Part shown: positions 9,047 to 16,923 of the stretch, one piece after another | Layout of the letters: each line of letters begins with the position of its first letter | Position numbering within the stretch: position 1 is the first letter of the stretch | From: Cohaesibacter gelatinilyticus | Lineage (GTDB): Bacteria > Pseudomonadota > Alphaproteobacteria > Rhizobiales > Cohaesibacteraceae | DNA length: 64,000 nucleotides | Direction of reading: 5' to 3' | NCBI RefSeq assembly: GCF_900215605.1 | Contig: NZ_OBEL01000001.1 | Span: 1,922,001 to 1,986,000 of the forward strand | Program-made: the position numbers and the translations under genes | The notes under the pieces: model-generated | Databases searched by the model: none | What the model saw: only the letters and a program-made list of their open reading frames with translations | Told to the model about the DNA's origin: nothing

Positions 9047-9814
9047 ATGAAGTTACCTTTTACGACAGATGATGGCATAGGAAGCACGGCCACCTTGGGG
9101 GTTGTCGTTCTTCAGACAGATCAAACAATCGAGCATGAGTTTGCAAGAATTTGTACGGATGACGGAATAAGCCTGCATCATACCCGTATTCCAATGTGCC
9201 CGGAAATCACGCCGACAACATTGATGAATATGCTGGCGGACCTACCCAGTTCAGTGTCGCTGTTATCCAATTCAAACAATTACGACGTCATTGGATATGC
9301 CTGCACCTCTGCAGCAACCGTCATCGGTTCGGAAAAGATTCAAACAGCAATACAGCAAATACACCCAAACACTTTGGTCACAGATCCGCTGGACAGCCTG
9401 ATTGCAGCTTGCAAGGCTCTGGAAATAGAAAAAATCGCATTCATAAGTCCTTACATCGCCTCGGTTTCCGAGCAACTAAGAGAAAAACTGACTAAGGCGG
9501 GATTGCAAATCACTTCCTTCGCATCCTTTGAAGAAGGAGACGACGATGTTGTCGCCCGTATTTCTCCCAGCTCGGTTCTTGAGGCTATCAAAACAATTTC
9601 TCAAACAGAGGATTGCGACGCAATCATCGTTTCCTGCACCAATCTTCGAATTTTGGAAATTCTGAACAACGCTGAGTACTGTTCTGGAAAACCGGTGATT
9701 TCAAGCAATCTGGCCTTGGCTTGGAACATGTTGCGCCTGGCACAGGCTCTGCCCTGTCGGAACGATCTAGGCCAGCTTTTCAGGCAATGCGGCTCCAAAT
9801 CACCGCCCCTTTGA
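9047..9814 (+). CDS. EutA-like Asp/Glu racemase / arylmalonate decarboxylase family protein
   Basis: A 255-residue protein of the Asp/Glu racemase superfamily, in the maleate isomerase/AMDase/EutA branch. The two cysteines that face each other in this fold are present at Cys86 (GYACTSAATVIG) and Cys197 (IIVSCTNLRI). The HHTRIPMCPEITPTTL segment also matches what I remember of EutA from ectoine/hydroxyectoine clusters. It probably inverts or isomerises a chiral carbon of the substrate. I chose the ATG at 9047, just after the previous stop; a TTG at 9035 would overlap that gene. It is the last enzyme gene before the TRAP transporter. Confidence 0.85.
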   Translation: MKLPFTTDDGIGSTATLGVVVLQTDQTIEHEFARICTDDGISLHHTRIPMCPEITPTTLMNMLADLPSSVSLLSNSNNYDVIGYACTSAATVIGSEKIQTAIQQIHPNTLVTDPLDSLIAACKALEIEKIAFISPYIASVSEQLREKLTKAGLQITSFASFEEGDDDVVARISPSSVLEAIKTISQTEDCDAIIVSCTNLRILEILNNAEYCSGKPVISSNLALAWNMLRLAQALPCRNDLGQLFRQCGSKSPPL

Positions 9815-9853
9815 AAAGCCAAAGCAGTCACATGAATTCAGGGAGGAGTTCAC

Positions 9854-9925
9854 ATGAAGGCTCGAAACAGAAGCCATAACCTCATCGTTCATCAGCTTGA
9901 ACGGGTAGCAACGACAACAATCTGA
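9854..9925 (+). CDS. Candidate 23-residue leader ORF upstream of the TRAP genes
   Basis: A short frame (MKARNRSHNLIVHQLERVAT and three more residues) begins 5 bases after a very strong ribosome-binding site, AGGGAGGAG at 9840-9848. This is a better site than that of any real gene nearby. It ends 71 bases before the binding-protein gene. The 9-base word TCACATGAA occurs just before the site (9828-9836) and again across the ATG (9850-9858). It may be a regulatory leader peptide, a translation enhancer, or the decayed start of a lost gene. No homology is recognisable. Confidence 0.3.
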   Translation: MKARNRSHNLIVHQLERVATTTI

Positions 9926-9996
9926 ATATCACCATCTCAACCATCTGCAATCACCAGACAATAGTCTCCAAAATGAGACGAAACGGGAGAAAACCA

Positions 9997-11046
9997 ATGA
10001 TACCATCAATTCGCAAGCTCTTTTTGACAGCGGCAATGACACTCGCCATCGGTTCCGCTGCAAGTGCAGAAACATGGAAGTTTGCAACTGAAGAGGACAA
10101 AAATGATGTCCAAGACATCTTTGCCAAAACCTTTGCGGAAACAATAAAAGAAGAATCCGGCGGTGATATCAAAGTTCGTATTTTCTACTACGGACAATTG
10201 GGAACAGAAAACGACATCGTCGAGTTGACCGCAAAAGGCACATTGCAATTCGTATCCGTTGGTACGGGCCATCTTGGATCCTATATACCCGAAGTACAGG
10301 CCCTTAGTCTTCCTTACGTTCTGGGAACCGATGTTGATGTCGTACGTAAAATTCTGACCGGCAGCAAAACCATCTATAGCCAGCTAAGTGATCGTTTTGA
10401 GAAAGCAAATCTGAAACTTCTAACCATGATCTCTGAAGGAGAGATGGCATGGGGTGCCAACAAGGCCATTCGTACACCAGAAGACTTTTCTGGACAAAAA
10501 ATTCGGACATTCACATCCACGATTCCGGTCGAAACATACAAGGCATTCGGAGCGACACCTACTCCCCTGTCGTGGGGCGAAGTATATGGTGCGCTACAGC
10601 TTAAAACCGTCGATGGAATGGTCAATCCGGTCTACTTCATTTACAACGCCAAATGGCACGAAGTCCAAGATTACCTGATGTTCCCCGGCCAACAGCCTTA
10701 TGTTGGCACTGTTTCAACAAACAGCAAATGGTTCAATGCTCTGTCAGAAGAAAAGCAGGCAATGGTGCACAAGGCAATTACCGTGGCTGAACAGGCTGCT
10801 CATGATTATCAGCTGGAAATAAACCGCGAAAACATGGCCAAAATTCAGACCGAGCGGCCTGACCTTGAGGTTGTAATCCTGAATGACGATGAGCGCAGCC
10901 GCTTCAAAGATCTTTCCGCAGCACTTCATGAAACATTCTACAACGTTGTCGAAAACGCATATGCAGAATCGGAAAAAAGTGATGCCCGCGAGAACGCCAA
11001 AGGCATTCTGGAAAGCCTGATCCAGGAAGTCAAAGACGCCTCATAA
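9997..11046 (+). CDS. TRAP transporter substrate-binding protein, TeaA/UehA-like
   Basis: A 349-residue periplasmic solute-binding protein (DctP family) with a Sec signal peptide cleaved near ASAETW. From memory of the ectoine-binding protein TeaA, the resemblance is close: ETWKFATEE at the mature N terminus, EGEMAWGAN, KIRTFTS and ETYKAFGATPTPLSWGEVYG all have direct counterparts. The TeaA pocket residues Glu9 and Trp167 appear kept, whereas Phe66 and Trp188 are changed (to His and Phe by my alignment). This suggests a related but not identical ligand. The ATG at 9997 has GGGAG 8-12 bases upstream. A hairpin at 11064-11102 follows the gene. Confidence 0.92.
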   Translation: MIPSIRKLFLTAAMTLAIGSAASAETWKFATEEDKNDVQDIFAKTFAETIKEESGGDIKVRIFYYGQLGTENDIVELTAKGTLQFVSVGTGHLGSYIPEVQALSLPYVLGTDVDVVRKILTGSKTIYSQLSDRFEKANLKLLTMISEGEMAWGANKAIRTPEDFSGQKIRTFTSTIPVETYKAFGATPTPLSWGEVYGALQLKTVDGMVNPVYFIYNAKWHEVQDYLMFPGQQPYVGTVSTNSKWFNALSEEKQAMVHKAITVAEQAAHDYQLEINRENMAKIQTERPDLEVVILNDDERSRFKDLSAALHETFYNVVENAYAESEKSDARENAKGILESLIQEVKDAS

Positions 11047-11063
11047 GTCAAACTGATGATCGG

Positions 11064-11102
11064 AAAACGTGGCAAGGACCAATCATCCAATTGTCACGTT
11101 TT
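11064..11102 (+). terminator. Hairpin between TRAP binding protein and dctQ-like gene
   Basis: A 12-bp stem with one G-U pair (11064-11075 with 11091-11102) around a 15-base loop, ending in TTTT. It probably ends or slows most transcripts after the binding-protein gene, giving more binding protein than membrane subunits. Confidence 0.65.
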
Positions 11103-11162
11103 CTGGTTCCCCGCACGGTTTAGGAGCCGTAATCATAAACTAAGCAGATATGGACAGACCCC

Positions 11163-11699
11163 ATGAAAAAGATACTCCTCTGGCTTAGCAACGGCAGCGA
11201 ATTAATTGAAAAATTTGTAATTACCTTCTCGATTTTGCTGATAATGCTGAACTCTACTGCAAATGCAATTGGTCGATATGCTTTTGATAAAAGCCTTTTC
11301 TTTTCGGAAGAGCTCAATCAATTCTTGATTGTAGGAGTAACTTTTGTCGGATTTGCCTATGCGGTCCGCAAGGGGCGGAATATCCGCATGACTGCGCTGT
11401 ATGACACATTTGGATATACGGCAAAAAAAACTATTCTGACAATGATTTCAATCATCACAGGGGCCATCCTGATCTACCTGGCATATAAATCTGTCTTCTA
11501 TGTCATTGAAATCAAGGATATCAATCGCCTAAGCCCGGCCATGCAATTCCCCGTCTATATTATCTATTCCATCATTCCGCTTGGCCTTGGAATCGCAGGT
11601 TTACAATACCTGATCACGTTCCTCATGAATATCACTCACAAAGAAATCTATCTGTCACATGAAGTGATCGAATTCAGATCAGAAAACATAGGTGTATAG
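11163..11699 (+). CDS. TRAP transporter small membrane subunit (DctQ family)
   Basis: A 178-residue small permease of a tripartite ATP-independent (TRAP) transporter. Four hydrophobic segments are visible: about residues 17-37, 50-68, 88-112 and 125-150. The RKGRNIRMTALYD loop after the second segment is typical of the family. It works with the binding protein upstream and the large subunit downstream to import the substrate on a sodium or proton gradient. Its stop lies one base before the next ATG. Codon use is AT-rich, like the whole cluster. Confidence 0.9.
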   Translation: MKKILLWLSNGSELIEKFVITFSILLIMLNSTANAIGRYAFDKSLFFSEELNQFLIVGVTFVGFAYAVRKGRNIRMTALYDTFGYTAKKTILTMISIITGAILIYLAYKSVFYVIEIKDINRLSPAMQFPVYIIYSIIPLGLGIAGLQYLITFLMNITHKEIYLSHEVIEFRSENIGV

Positions 11700-11700
11700 C

Positions 11701-13044
11701 ATGGATATGTTTTTTGACTTTCTGAAAGACATCATAGATGGCGAGCTGGATATCTATGTAATAACCTTCACACTTCTTTTTACCATGATTATCCTGCTGT
11801 TTCTAAGCTTTCCAATGGTGGTACCTTTGGCCGCAGGGGCATTGATCGGGCTTGTACATTTTTCTGATATAGATACCGGTGTTATGATTCAGCAGATGGT
11901 AACCGGCATTTCGCCCAATGCCCTCATCGCCGTACCTATGTTCATTCTGGCAGCAGACATCATGGCAAGAGGGCATACCGCCCATAATTTGTTGGGATTG
12001 GTAGAAGCATTCGTCGGTCATCTTCGAGGTGGTCTACCGATCACTGCTTGCATAAGTTGCACCTTGTTTGGCTCGGTGTCCGGTTCCACTCAGGCAACCG
12101 TCGTCTCTGTTGGACAGATCATGCGCCCAAAGCTGTTGCAGGCGGGCTATAAAGATAGCTTTGTGATGGCGCTCATTATCAATGCCAGCGACATAGCTTT
12201 CCTCATTCCGCCCAGCATCGGCCTGATCCTCTATGGCACACTCGCAAATACCAGCGTTGCAGAATTGTTCATTGCAGGCATTGGTCCGGGAATTGTGCTG
12301 GCAATCCTTTTCTCCATTTATTGCTATGGATATAGCAGACTCCAGGGAGACCGCATCACTCTTGTTCCTCAAAAATCCAGAACCGAGAGAATTGCCGCTT
12401 TCAAAAAAGCACTATTACCGCTGGGCTTTCCCATACTGATTGTCGGAGGTATCTATTCCGGAGCCGTCACCCCTACCGAAGCCGCCTCATTTTCAGTTCT
12501 CTATGCCCTCATCGTGGAATGCTTGATTTACCGAGAATTGAAGCTTAAGGATATCCTTGATGCAGCATTGGGAACGGGCTTGATCACAGCAGTGGTATTC
12601 ATACTCGTCGGCATGGGTCAGGCATTTTCCTGGTATATTTCCTTCGAACAGATACCACAGGGTCTCCTTGCCCCACTCGAACTGGAAGGCGCATCAAAAG
12701 AATATATCCTGTTCATTATCGCATTGAGCTTCTTTATCGGCTGCATGTTTGTGGATTCATTGGTGGTTTTGGTCATCCTGACCCCAATCTTCGTACCCAT
12801 TGTTGCTGCTTCCGGTCTTGACCCGGTATTGGTTGGGGTAATGATCACTTTGCAAATGGCAATCGGATCGGCAACGCCACCCTTTGGGTGTGATATTTTC
12901 ACTGCGATAGCAATCTTCAACAAACCCTACATGGATGTCATAAGAGGCACACCGCCATTTATTATAATACTGGCCATCATGTCGGCTTTGTTGATCTTTG
13001 TTCCTGAAATTGCTCTGATTTTACGCGATTTGGCATTTACATAG
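11701..13044 (+). CDS. TRAP transporter large membrane subunit (DctM family)
   Basis: The 447-residue ion-coupled permease of the TRAP system, with about a dozen hydrophobic segments and the DctM signature stretches FGSVSGSTQATV, IPPSIGLILYG and TPTEAASFSVLYA. I chose the ATG at 11701, directly after the dctQ-like stop. A GTG at 11692 would overlap dctQ. It is the last gene of the cluster and is followed by a perfect bidirectional terminator (13186-13212). With the TeaA-like binding protein it should import the compound broken down by the upstream enzymes. Confidence 0.92.
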   Translation: MDMFFDFLKDIIDGELDIYVITFTLLFTMIILLFLSFPMVVPLAAGALIGLVHFSDIDTGVMIQQMVTGISPNALIAVPMFILAADIMARGHTAHNLLGLVEAFVGHLRGGLPITACISCTLFGSVSGSTQATVVSVGQIMRPKLLQAGYKDSFVMALIINASDIAFLIPPSIGLILYGTLANTSVAELFIAGIGPGIVLAILFSIYCYGYSRLQGDRITLVPQKSRTERIAAFKKALLPLGFPILIVGGIYSGAVTPTEAASFSVLYALIVECLIYRELKLKDILDAALGTGLITAVVFILVGMGQAFSWYISFEQIPQGLLAPLELEGASKEYILFIIALSFFIGCMFVDSLVVLVILTPIFVPIVAASGLDPVLVGVMITLQMAIGSATPPFGCDIFTAIAIFNKPYMDVIRGTPPFIIILAIMSALLIFVPEIALILRDLAFT

Positions 13045-13389
13045 TCACCGACGACGGATCTTTCATTCCAGCATGTTCCCGAAAAGCTGAAGTGCTTTAA
13101 ACCGAGTTGCAGCAGTATGACTTCCTGAAAAGCAACTCAACTGATTAAAACGGCAAGATCTCTCAGGGTATAACATTGAATAATCAAAACCCGGATCAAC
13201 GATCCGGGTTTTCCATCTGCTCTCTGAAAGCTTCCTGATGATCAACATACACAATGGGCATTGCTACGCATGTAGCAGTGATCATGAATTCAATTGCAGC
13301 TTCGCAACCAGCTTCTTAAGCTAGATGTCATTATTGAGCATTCCCCAAAAGCTCAACAAACCCTCAGTCAGGCAAGGAGGGGAAAATCA
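13045..13389 (+). other. Gene-free stretch after the ectoine-like cluster
   Basis: About 345 bases with no convincing gene. It holds the terminator at 13186-13212 and, near its right end, the ribosome-binding site AAGGAGG (13374-13380) of the next small gene. Nothing else stands out. Confidence 0.6.
13186..13212. terminator. Bidirectional terminator after the TRAP genes
   Basis: A perfect 12-bp stem (13186-13197 with 13201-13212, arms AAAACCCGGATC and its complement) with a 3-base loop. The A-run before and T-run after make it work on either strand. It closes the cluster beginning at 5527. Confidence 0.9.
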
Positions 13390-13629
13390 ATGGAGAAGCT
13401 TTTCTGTATATTGCTAAATTTCATACTGCCGGGAGTAGGCACACTGGTACTCAAACGCACTTTGAACGGGAGCCTGCAGCTGGCTTTGAGCCTATTCAGC
13501 ATCTTGCTGATCCTAACCGTCTGGCTTACCTTTTATGGTTTGGTTCTATATGCCTTTGTCTGGCTCTGGGCTTTGATTGAGGCCATCCTGATCAAGGATG
13601 CCGAAAGCTCCAACCCCACCCCACAATAA
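13390..13629 (+). CDS. Small two-span membrane protein
   Basis: A 79-residue protein (MEKLFCILLNFILPGVGTLV at its start). It has a hydrophobic, glycine-containing N-terminal segment, a short basic turn (LKRTLNG) and a longer hydrophobic stretch to about residue 66, so it should cross the inner membrane two or three times. The pattern 'LNFILPGVGTLVLKRTLNGSLQLAL' resembles small TM2-like or DUF-type proteins, but I do not recognise a family with certainty. A strong AAGGAGG site lies 9 bases before the ATG. It stands alone between the TRAP terminator and the convergent ttcA. Function unknown. Confidence 0.7.
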   Translation: MEKLFCILLNFILPGVGTLVLKRTLNGSLQLALSLFSILLILTVWLTFYGLVLYAFVWLWALIEAILIKDAESSNPTPQ

Positions 13630-13694
13630 GAAAGCCCCCGCCAGAAACTGACGAGAGCAACATATTCGAATTCGCAATAGATCACGGTCAGATT

Positions 13695-14675
13695 TTACTC
13701 TTCATGCATACGCAAGAAGCCCTCTGAGAGCGCCGTCACAGCTCCGCAGCCTTCACCGTCATCATGATCATCCCCTGCCTTGTCATCATCGACAGAGAGG
13801 CCCTGGAAGTCGAACAAATCCCTATCCAGCATGTGAGACGGGCGGATATTCTTCAGCGCACGGAACATCACCTGGGTCCGGCCTTTATGCTGCGCTTCAA
13901 ACTCTTGTAACATGGCTTTGACCTGCTGACGCTGCAATCCATCCTGCGATCCGCAAAGATCACAAGGAATGATCGGAAATTGCATGGCCTCGGCAAACTT
14001 CTCCAGATCACTTTCCGCACAATAGGCAAGCGGTCGGAACACCATCAGATCCCCCTCTTCGTTCTTCAACTTGGGAGGCATGGATGCCAAACGCCCACCA
14101 TGCATCAGATTGAGGAAGAAAGTCTCCAGAATATCATCGCGGTGATGCCCTAGAATGATGGCATCACAACCATGTTCCCGCGCTACACGATAGAGGTTGG
14201 CGCGACGCAAGCGAGAACAGAGCGAGCAATAGGTATTGCCCTCAGGAATCTTCTCCTTGACGATGGAGTAGGTATCCTGTCGCTCAATATGATAGGGAAT
14301 GGAATTCGCTTCAAAATAAGCCGGCAAGACGTCAGACGGGAAGCCCGGCTGAGCCTGATCAAGATTGGCAGCGAGCAACTCGACATTCAAATGTCCGCGC
14401 CATTTCAAATCCAGCAAAAGAGCCAGAAGACCGTAGGAATCCTTACCACCGGACATACAAACCAGCCATTTCTGCTTTTTGGTCTGCATCCCGTAATCAT
14501 CGATGGCTTCACGCATATTGCGCAACAAGCGCTTGCGCAGCTTCTTGAAAGAGACGGAGCTCGGCGCATGGCGGAACATCGGATGGCATAGACCATCCTC
14601 TACTTCGCCTTGCAAGCTGACAGGTTCAATCGCCTCGTCTACATTGGAAATGTCTGACTGAATGCCTTCGCTCAT
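13695..14675 (-). CDS. ttcA: tRNA 2-thiocytidine(32) synthetase TtcA
   Basis: A 326-residue enzyme that thiolates cytidine 32 of certain tRNAs using ATP and an iron-sulfur cluster. The PP-loop SGGKDS lies at residues 75-80. The cluster-binding cysteines lie in YCSLCSR (Cys150, Cys153) and CDLCGSQ (Cys238, Cys241). The family's HHRDD motif (about 177-181) is also present. The C terminus is an acidic tail of about 30 residues beyond the usual end. The gene lies upstream of nothing in its own direction until the small-gene region and is close behind rpsD on the same strand (gap 106 bases holding the rpsD terminator). Confidence 0.93.
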   Translation of the reverse strand: MSEGIQSDISNVDEAIEPVSLQGEVEDGLCHPMFRHAPSSVSFKKLRKRLLRNMREAIDDYGMQTKKQKWLVCMSGGKDSYGLLALLLDLKWRGHLNVELLAANLDQAQPGFPSDVLPAYFEANSIPYHIERQDTYSIVKEKIPEGNTYCSLCSRLRRANLYRVAREHGCDAIILGHHRDDILETFFLNLMHGGRLASMPPKLKNEEGDLMVFRPLAYCAESDLEKFAEAMQFPIIPCDLCGSQDGLQRQQVKAMLQEFEAQHKGRTQVMFRALKNIRPSHMLDRDLFDFQGLSVDDDKAGDDHDDGEGCGAVTALSEGFLRMHEE

Positions 14676-14721
14676 CTCAGCGGTCCTCTCGTCTCAACAG
14701 CCTGATCAACCATTCAAAAGA

Positions 14722-14749
14722 AAAGGCCGCCAAAAACAAGGCGGCCTTT
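14722..14749 (-). terminator. rpsD terminator
   Basis: A 10-bp perfect stem (14722-14731 with 14740-14749, GC-rich GGCCGCC core) and an 8-base loop. Read on the minus strand it is followed by TTTTCTTTTG. It lies 33 bases after the rpsD stop and before ttcA. Confidence 0.9.
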
Positions 14750-14781
14750 CCAAATTCCAAAAATTCGATACGTCCCGCAAA

Positions 14782-15399
14782 TTAGCGAGAGTAGAATTCG
14801 ACCACCAGGTTTGGTTCCATGATCACTGGGTATGGAACGTCAGCCAGCTGTGGCATGGACTGATAAGTAGCAGTCATTTTGTTATGGTCCGCTACGAGAT
14901 AATCAGGCACATCACGCTCTGCCAGCTGAGTGGCTTCGATCAGGATTGCAAGCTGCTTGGAACGCTCACGAACTTCGATCACATCACCAACTTTACAGCG
15001 GTAAGAAGGAATGTTCACACGCTTGCCGTTCACCAGAACGTGGCCGTGGTTGATGAACTGACGGGAAGCAAAAACAGTCGCAGCAAATTTTGCGCGATAG
15101 ATGATTGCATCCAGACGAGACTCGAGCAGGCCAATCAGGTTCTCGGAGGTATCGCCCTTGATCCGGCTAGCTTCTTTGTAGATGCTCAGGAACTGCTTCT
15201 CGGAGATGTTACCGTAGTAACCTTTCAGCTTCTGCTTGGCGCGGAGCTGGATACCGAAATCAGACAGCTTGCCTTTACGGCGCTGACCATGCTGGCCAGG
15301 ACCATATTCGCGGCGGTTTACTGGAGACTTGGGACGGCCCCAGATATTCTCGCCCATGCGACGGTCAATTTTATACTTTTGCGAATGGCGCTTAGACAT
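14782..15399 (-). CDS. rpsD: 30S ribosomal protein S4
   Basis: Primary 16S rRNA-binding protein of the small ribosomal subunit, 205 residues, the usual alphaproteobacterial length. It begins [20 protein letters not shown], and the S4 RNA-binding domain is clear at [40 protein letters not shown]. It is a single-gene unit with its own terminator. The 357-base leader upstream carries a terminator-like hairpin (15532-15554). In many bacteria S4 represses its own mRNA, but I cannot confirm this here. Confidence 0.98.
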   Translation of the reverse strand: MSKRHSQKYKIDRRMGENIWGRPKSPVNRREYGPGQHGQRRKGKLSDFGIQLRAKQKLKGYYGNISEKQFLSIYKEASRIKGDTSENLIGLLESRLDAIIYRAKFAATVFASRQFINHGHVLVNGKRVNIPSYRCKVGDVIEVRERSKQLAILIEATQLAERDVPDYLVADHNKMTATYQSMPQLADVPYPVIMEPNLVVEFYSR

Positions 15400-15756
15400 A
15401 ACGTGTTTTCCTGTTATTTGTCTTTTTCAGAAAACGCGCCCCTCCTAGAACATCACGACAATTGCCGCTCTATTCGACAGAAACCCAAGGAATTGCGCCC
15501 CTTGGCTCTCACGGGTGCGTTAAACAACAAAGGGGGCCTGCTGAACAAGCCCCTCATTGCTGGGCCGTATTTAGACGCAAACAGATTGGGAGTCAAACGC
15601 AATTGGCGGAAAATCAGCACTTTTTGCGCAAATTCTCGGTCCAAATACCGAACAGGACCTTGGATAAGAGAGCATCACACATTTTCTCTCAATCCTTCAC
15701 ATGACTTTAACCCACGACACCCCATTTAAAGTAGAGAATTATCTAGAGCTATTTTC
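15400..15756 (-). other. Leader region between rpsD and the small membrane gene
   Basis: 357 bases with no convincing gene. The rpsD promoter must lie here. A hairpin at 15532-15554 is the main structure. Short frames on both strands (15453-15644 minus, 15462-15704 plus) show no family features. Confidence 0.5.
15532..15554 (-). terminator. Terminator-like hairpin upstream of rpsD
   Basis: GGGGC (15533-15537) pairs with GCCCC (15549-15553), extended by a wobble pair. On the minus strand it is followed by CTTTGTTGTTT. It could end murI-side transcripts or act in the rpsD leader. Confidence 0.4.
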
Positions 15757-16074
15757 ATGTTACTCAATTGGTTTACCGTTTTCTTTTTGCTTTTGCTGAA
15801 CAAACTGAAGGGCCTTGCCGGAATTGGTGGCTTTTTGTCCGGCTTGTTCATCAAGAACAAAGCACTTGCTCTGATAGGTGCCCTTGTTGTGGCAGCTTTG
15901 GATATCCTCATTCTGGAAATCATTCTGGATAATGGAAAGCTGATATCGCCTCTGCTATTCGCAACTTTCACAGCCAGCCTCGTAGCATTTCGCTTTGGTG
16001 GTCTGGAGCTGCGGACTTTCATTCAAAACAGACGAAAAAGCAAATCAGAGCAACACATTGCTCAGGATGATTAA
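15757..16074 (+). CDS. Uncharacterised membrane protein
   Basis: A 105-residue protein with three likely membrane segments (about 4-17, 22-55 containing KNKALALIGALVVAALDILI, and 63-80) and a basic, polar C-terminal tail (QNRRKSKSEQHIAQDD). I do not recognise a family. The start ATG at 15757 has no strong ribosome-binding site, so the exact start is uncertain. It converges with murI, the two stops being 6 bases apart. A reverse-strand frame over the same bases (15726-16022) is Arg/Lys-rich and looks like a shadow. Confidence 0.6.
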   Translation: MLLNWFTVFFLLLLNKLKGLAGIGGFLSGLFIKNKALALIGALVVAALDILILEIILDNGKLISPLLFATFTASLVAFRFGGLELRTFIQNRRKSKSEQHIAQDD

Positions 16075-16080
16075 CCCACC

Positions 16081-16914
16081 TTAACCCAACCCCGGACGCA
16101 AGCGAGCCCAAGCCATTTTCAAACGCCCTACTCCATCTCCGGTAGAATGGAACTGAATGGAACCACCAAACCGCGCCGACAGATCACCATAGGCTGCCTG
16201 GCGGTTGGCAACACTATCCTGCCATTCCTGCCCCAATAGAAGCATCACGCGACGAGCGACAGCAGGAGCTGGATCAATCCAAAGAACAGGCCAAGGAGCA
16301 ACCTTGTTGAGCGCAGCCAGCATCAGTGGATAATGCGTACACCCCAGAACAACAATATCGGTCTTGCGACCATCATCCCCGGCCTCAAATGCCGCGCCAA
16401 TCTCGTTCGCTAGCGTCTGACTATCCCACACCCCTTCAAGTACAAACTGCTCTGCCATCTCAGCCAGCGAGGGACAAGGCACCAGATTGACATCGCATTC
16501 TCGAGCAAAATCTTCGATCAATTCATGGGTCAGTGAGCGTTTCATGGTGCCGGGAGTTGCCAGAACGGAAATCTTGCCACTCTGACTTCCCGCCGCTGCG
16601 GGTTTGACGCCAGGTACGATACCAACCACCGGCAAGCCAAGAGCAGCACGCAGGGGCGTCAATGCGATTGTGGAAGCAGTATTGCAAGCAACCACCACCA
16701 GATCAGGTTGATGGAGGGAACATTGGTCTTTCAGTAGCGCTACCAAACCATCCGTCAGATCTTCTTCTTCCAAGTCGCCATAGGGAAAGCGTGCATCATC
16801 TGCCAGATAGACATAATCCGCCGCAGGCATGGTGCGGAACAACGCCAGCAAGAGCGACAGACCACCAAAACCGGAATCAAACACCAATATCTTTGCAGCA
16901 CGCTTACCGATCAT
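16081..16914 (-). CDS. murI: Glutamate racemase
   Basis: Makes D-glutamate for peptidoglycan in the cytoplasm. The 277-residue protein has the two catalytic cysteines in VACNTAS (Cys77) and LGCTHYPL (Cys192), the N-terminal DSGFGGLS loop (residues 13-20) and the PYG motif near residue 44. It is directly followed upstream by the RNA methyltransferase gene on the same strand (9-base gap), so the two are probably co-transcribed. Confidence 0.95.
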   Translation of the reverse strand: MIGKRAAKILVFDSGFGGLSLLLALFRTMPAADYVYLADDARFPYGDLEEEDLTDGLVALLKDQCSLHQPDLVVVACNTASTIALTPLRAALGLPVVGIVPGVKPAAAGSQSGKISVLATPGTMKRSLTHELIEDFARECDVNLVPCPSLAEMAEQFVLEGVWDSQTLANEIGAAFEAGDDGRKTDIVVLGCTHYPLMLAALNKVAPWPVLWIDPAPAVARRVMLLLGQEWQDSVANRQAAYGDLSARFGGSIQFHSTGDGVGRLKMAWARLRPGLG

Positions 16915-16923
16915 TCCCGCCCC

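Noticed and set aside
14662-15729. 355-codon plus-strand frame opposite rpsD
   Set aside because: It is the shadow of rpsD plus its leader; rpsD itself is unmistakable.
15726-16022. 98-codon minus-strand frame over the small membrane protein
   Set aside because: Arg/Lys/Ser-rich and without domains; the plus-strand frame has clear membrane segments.
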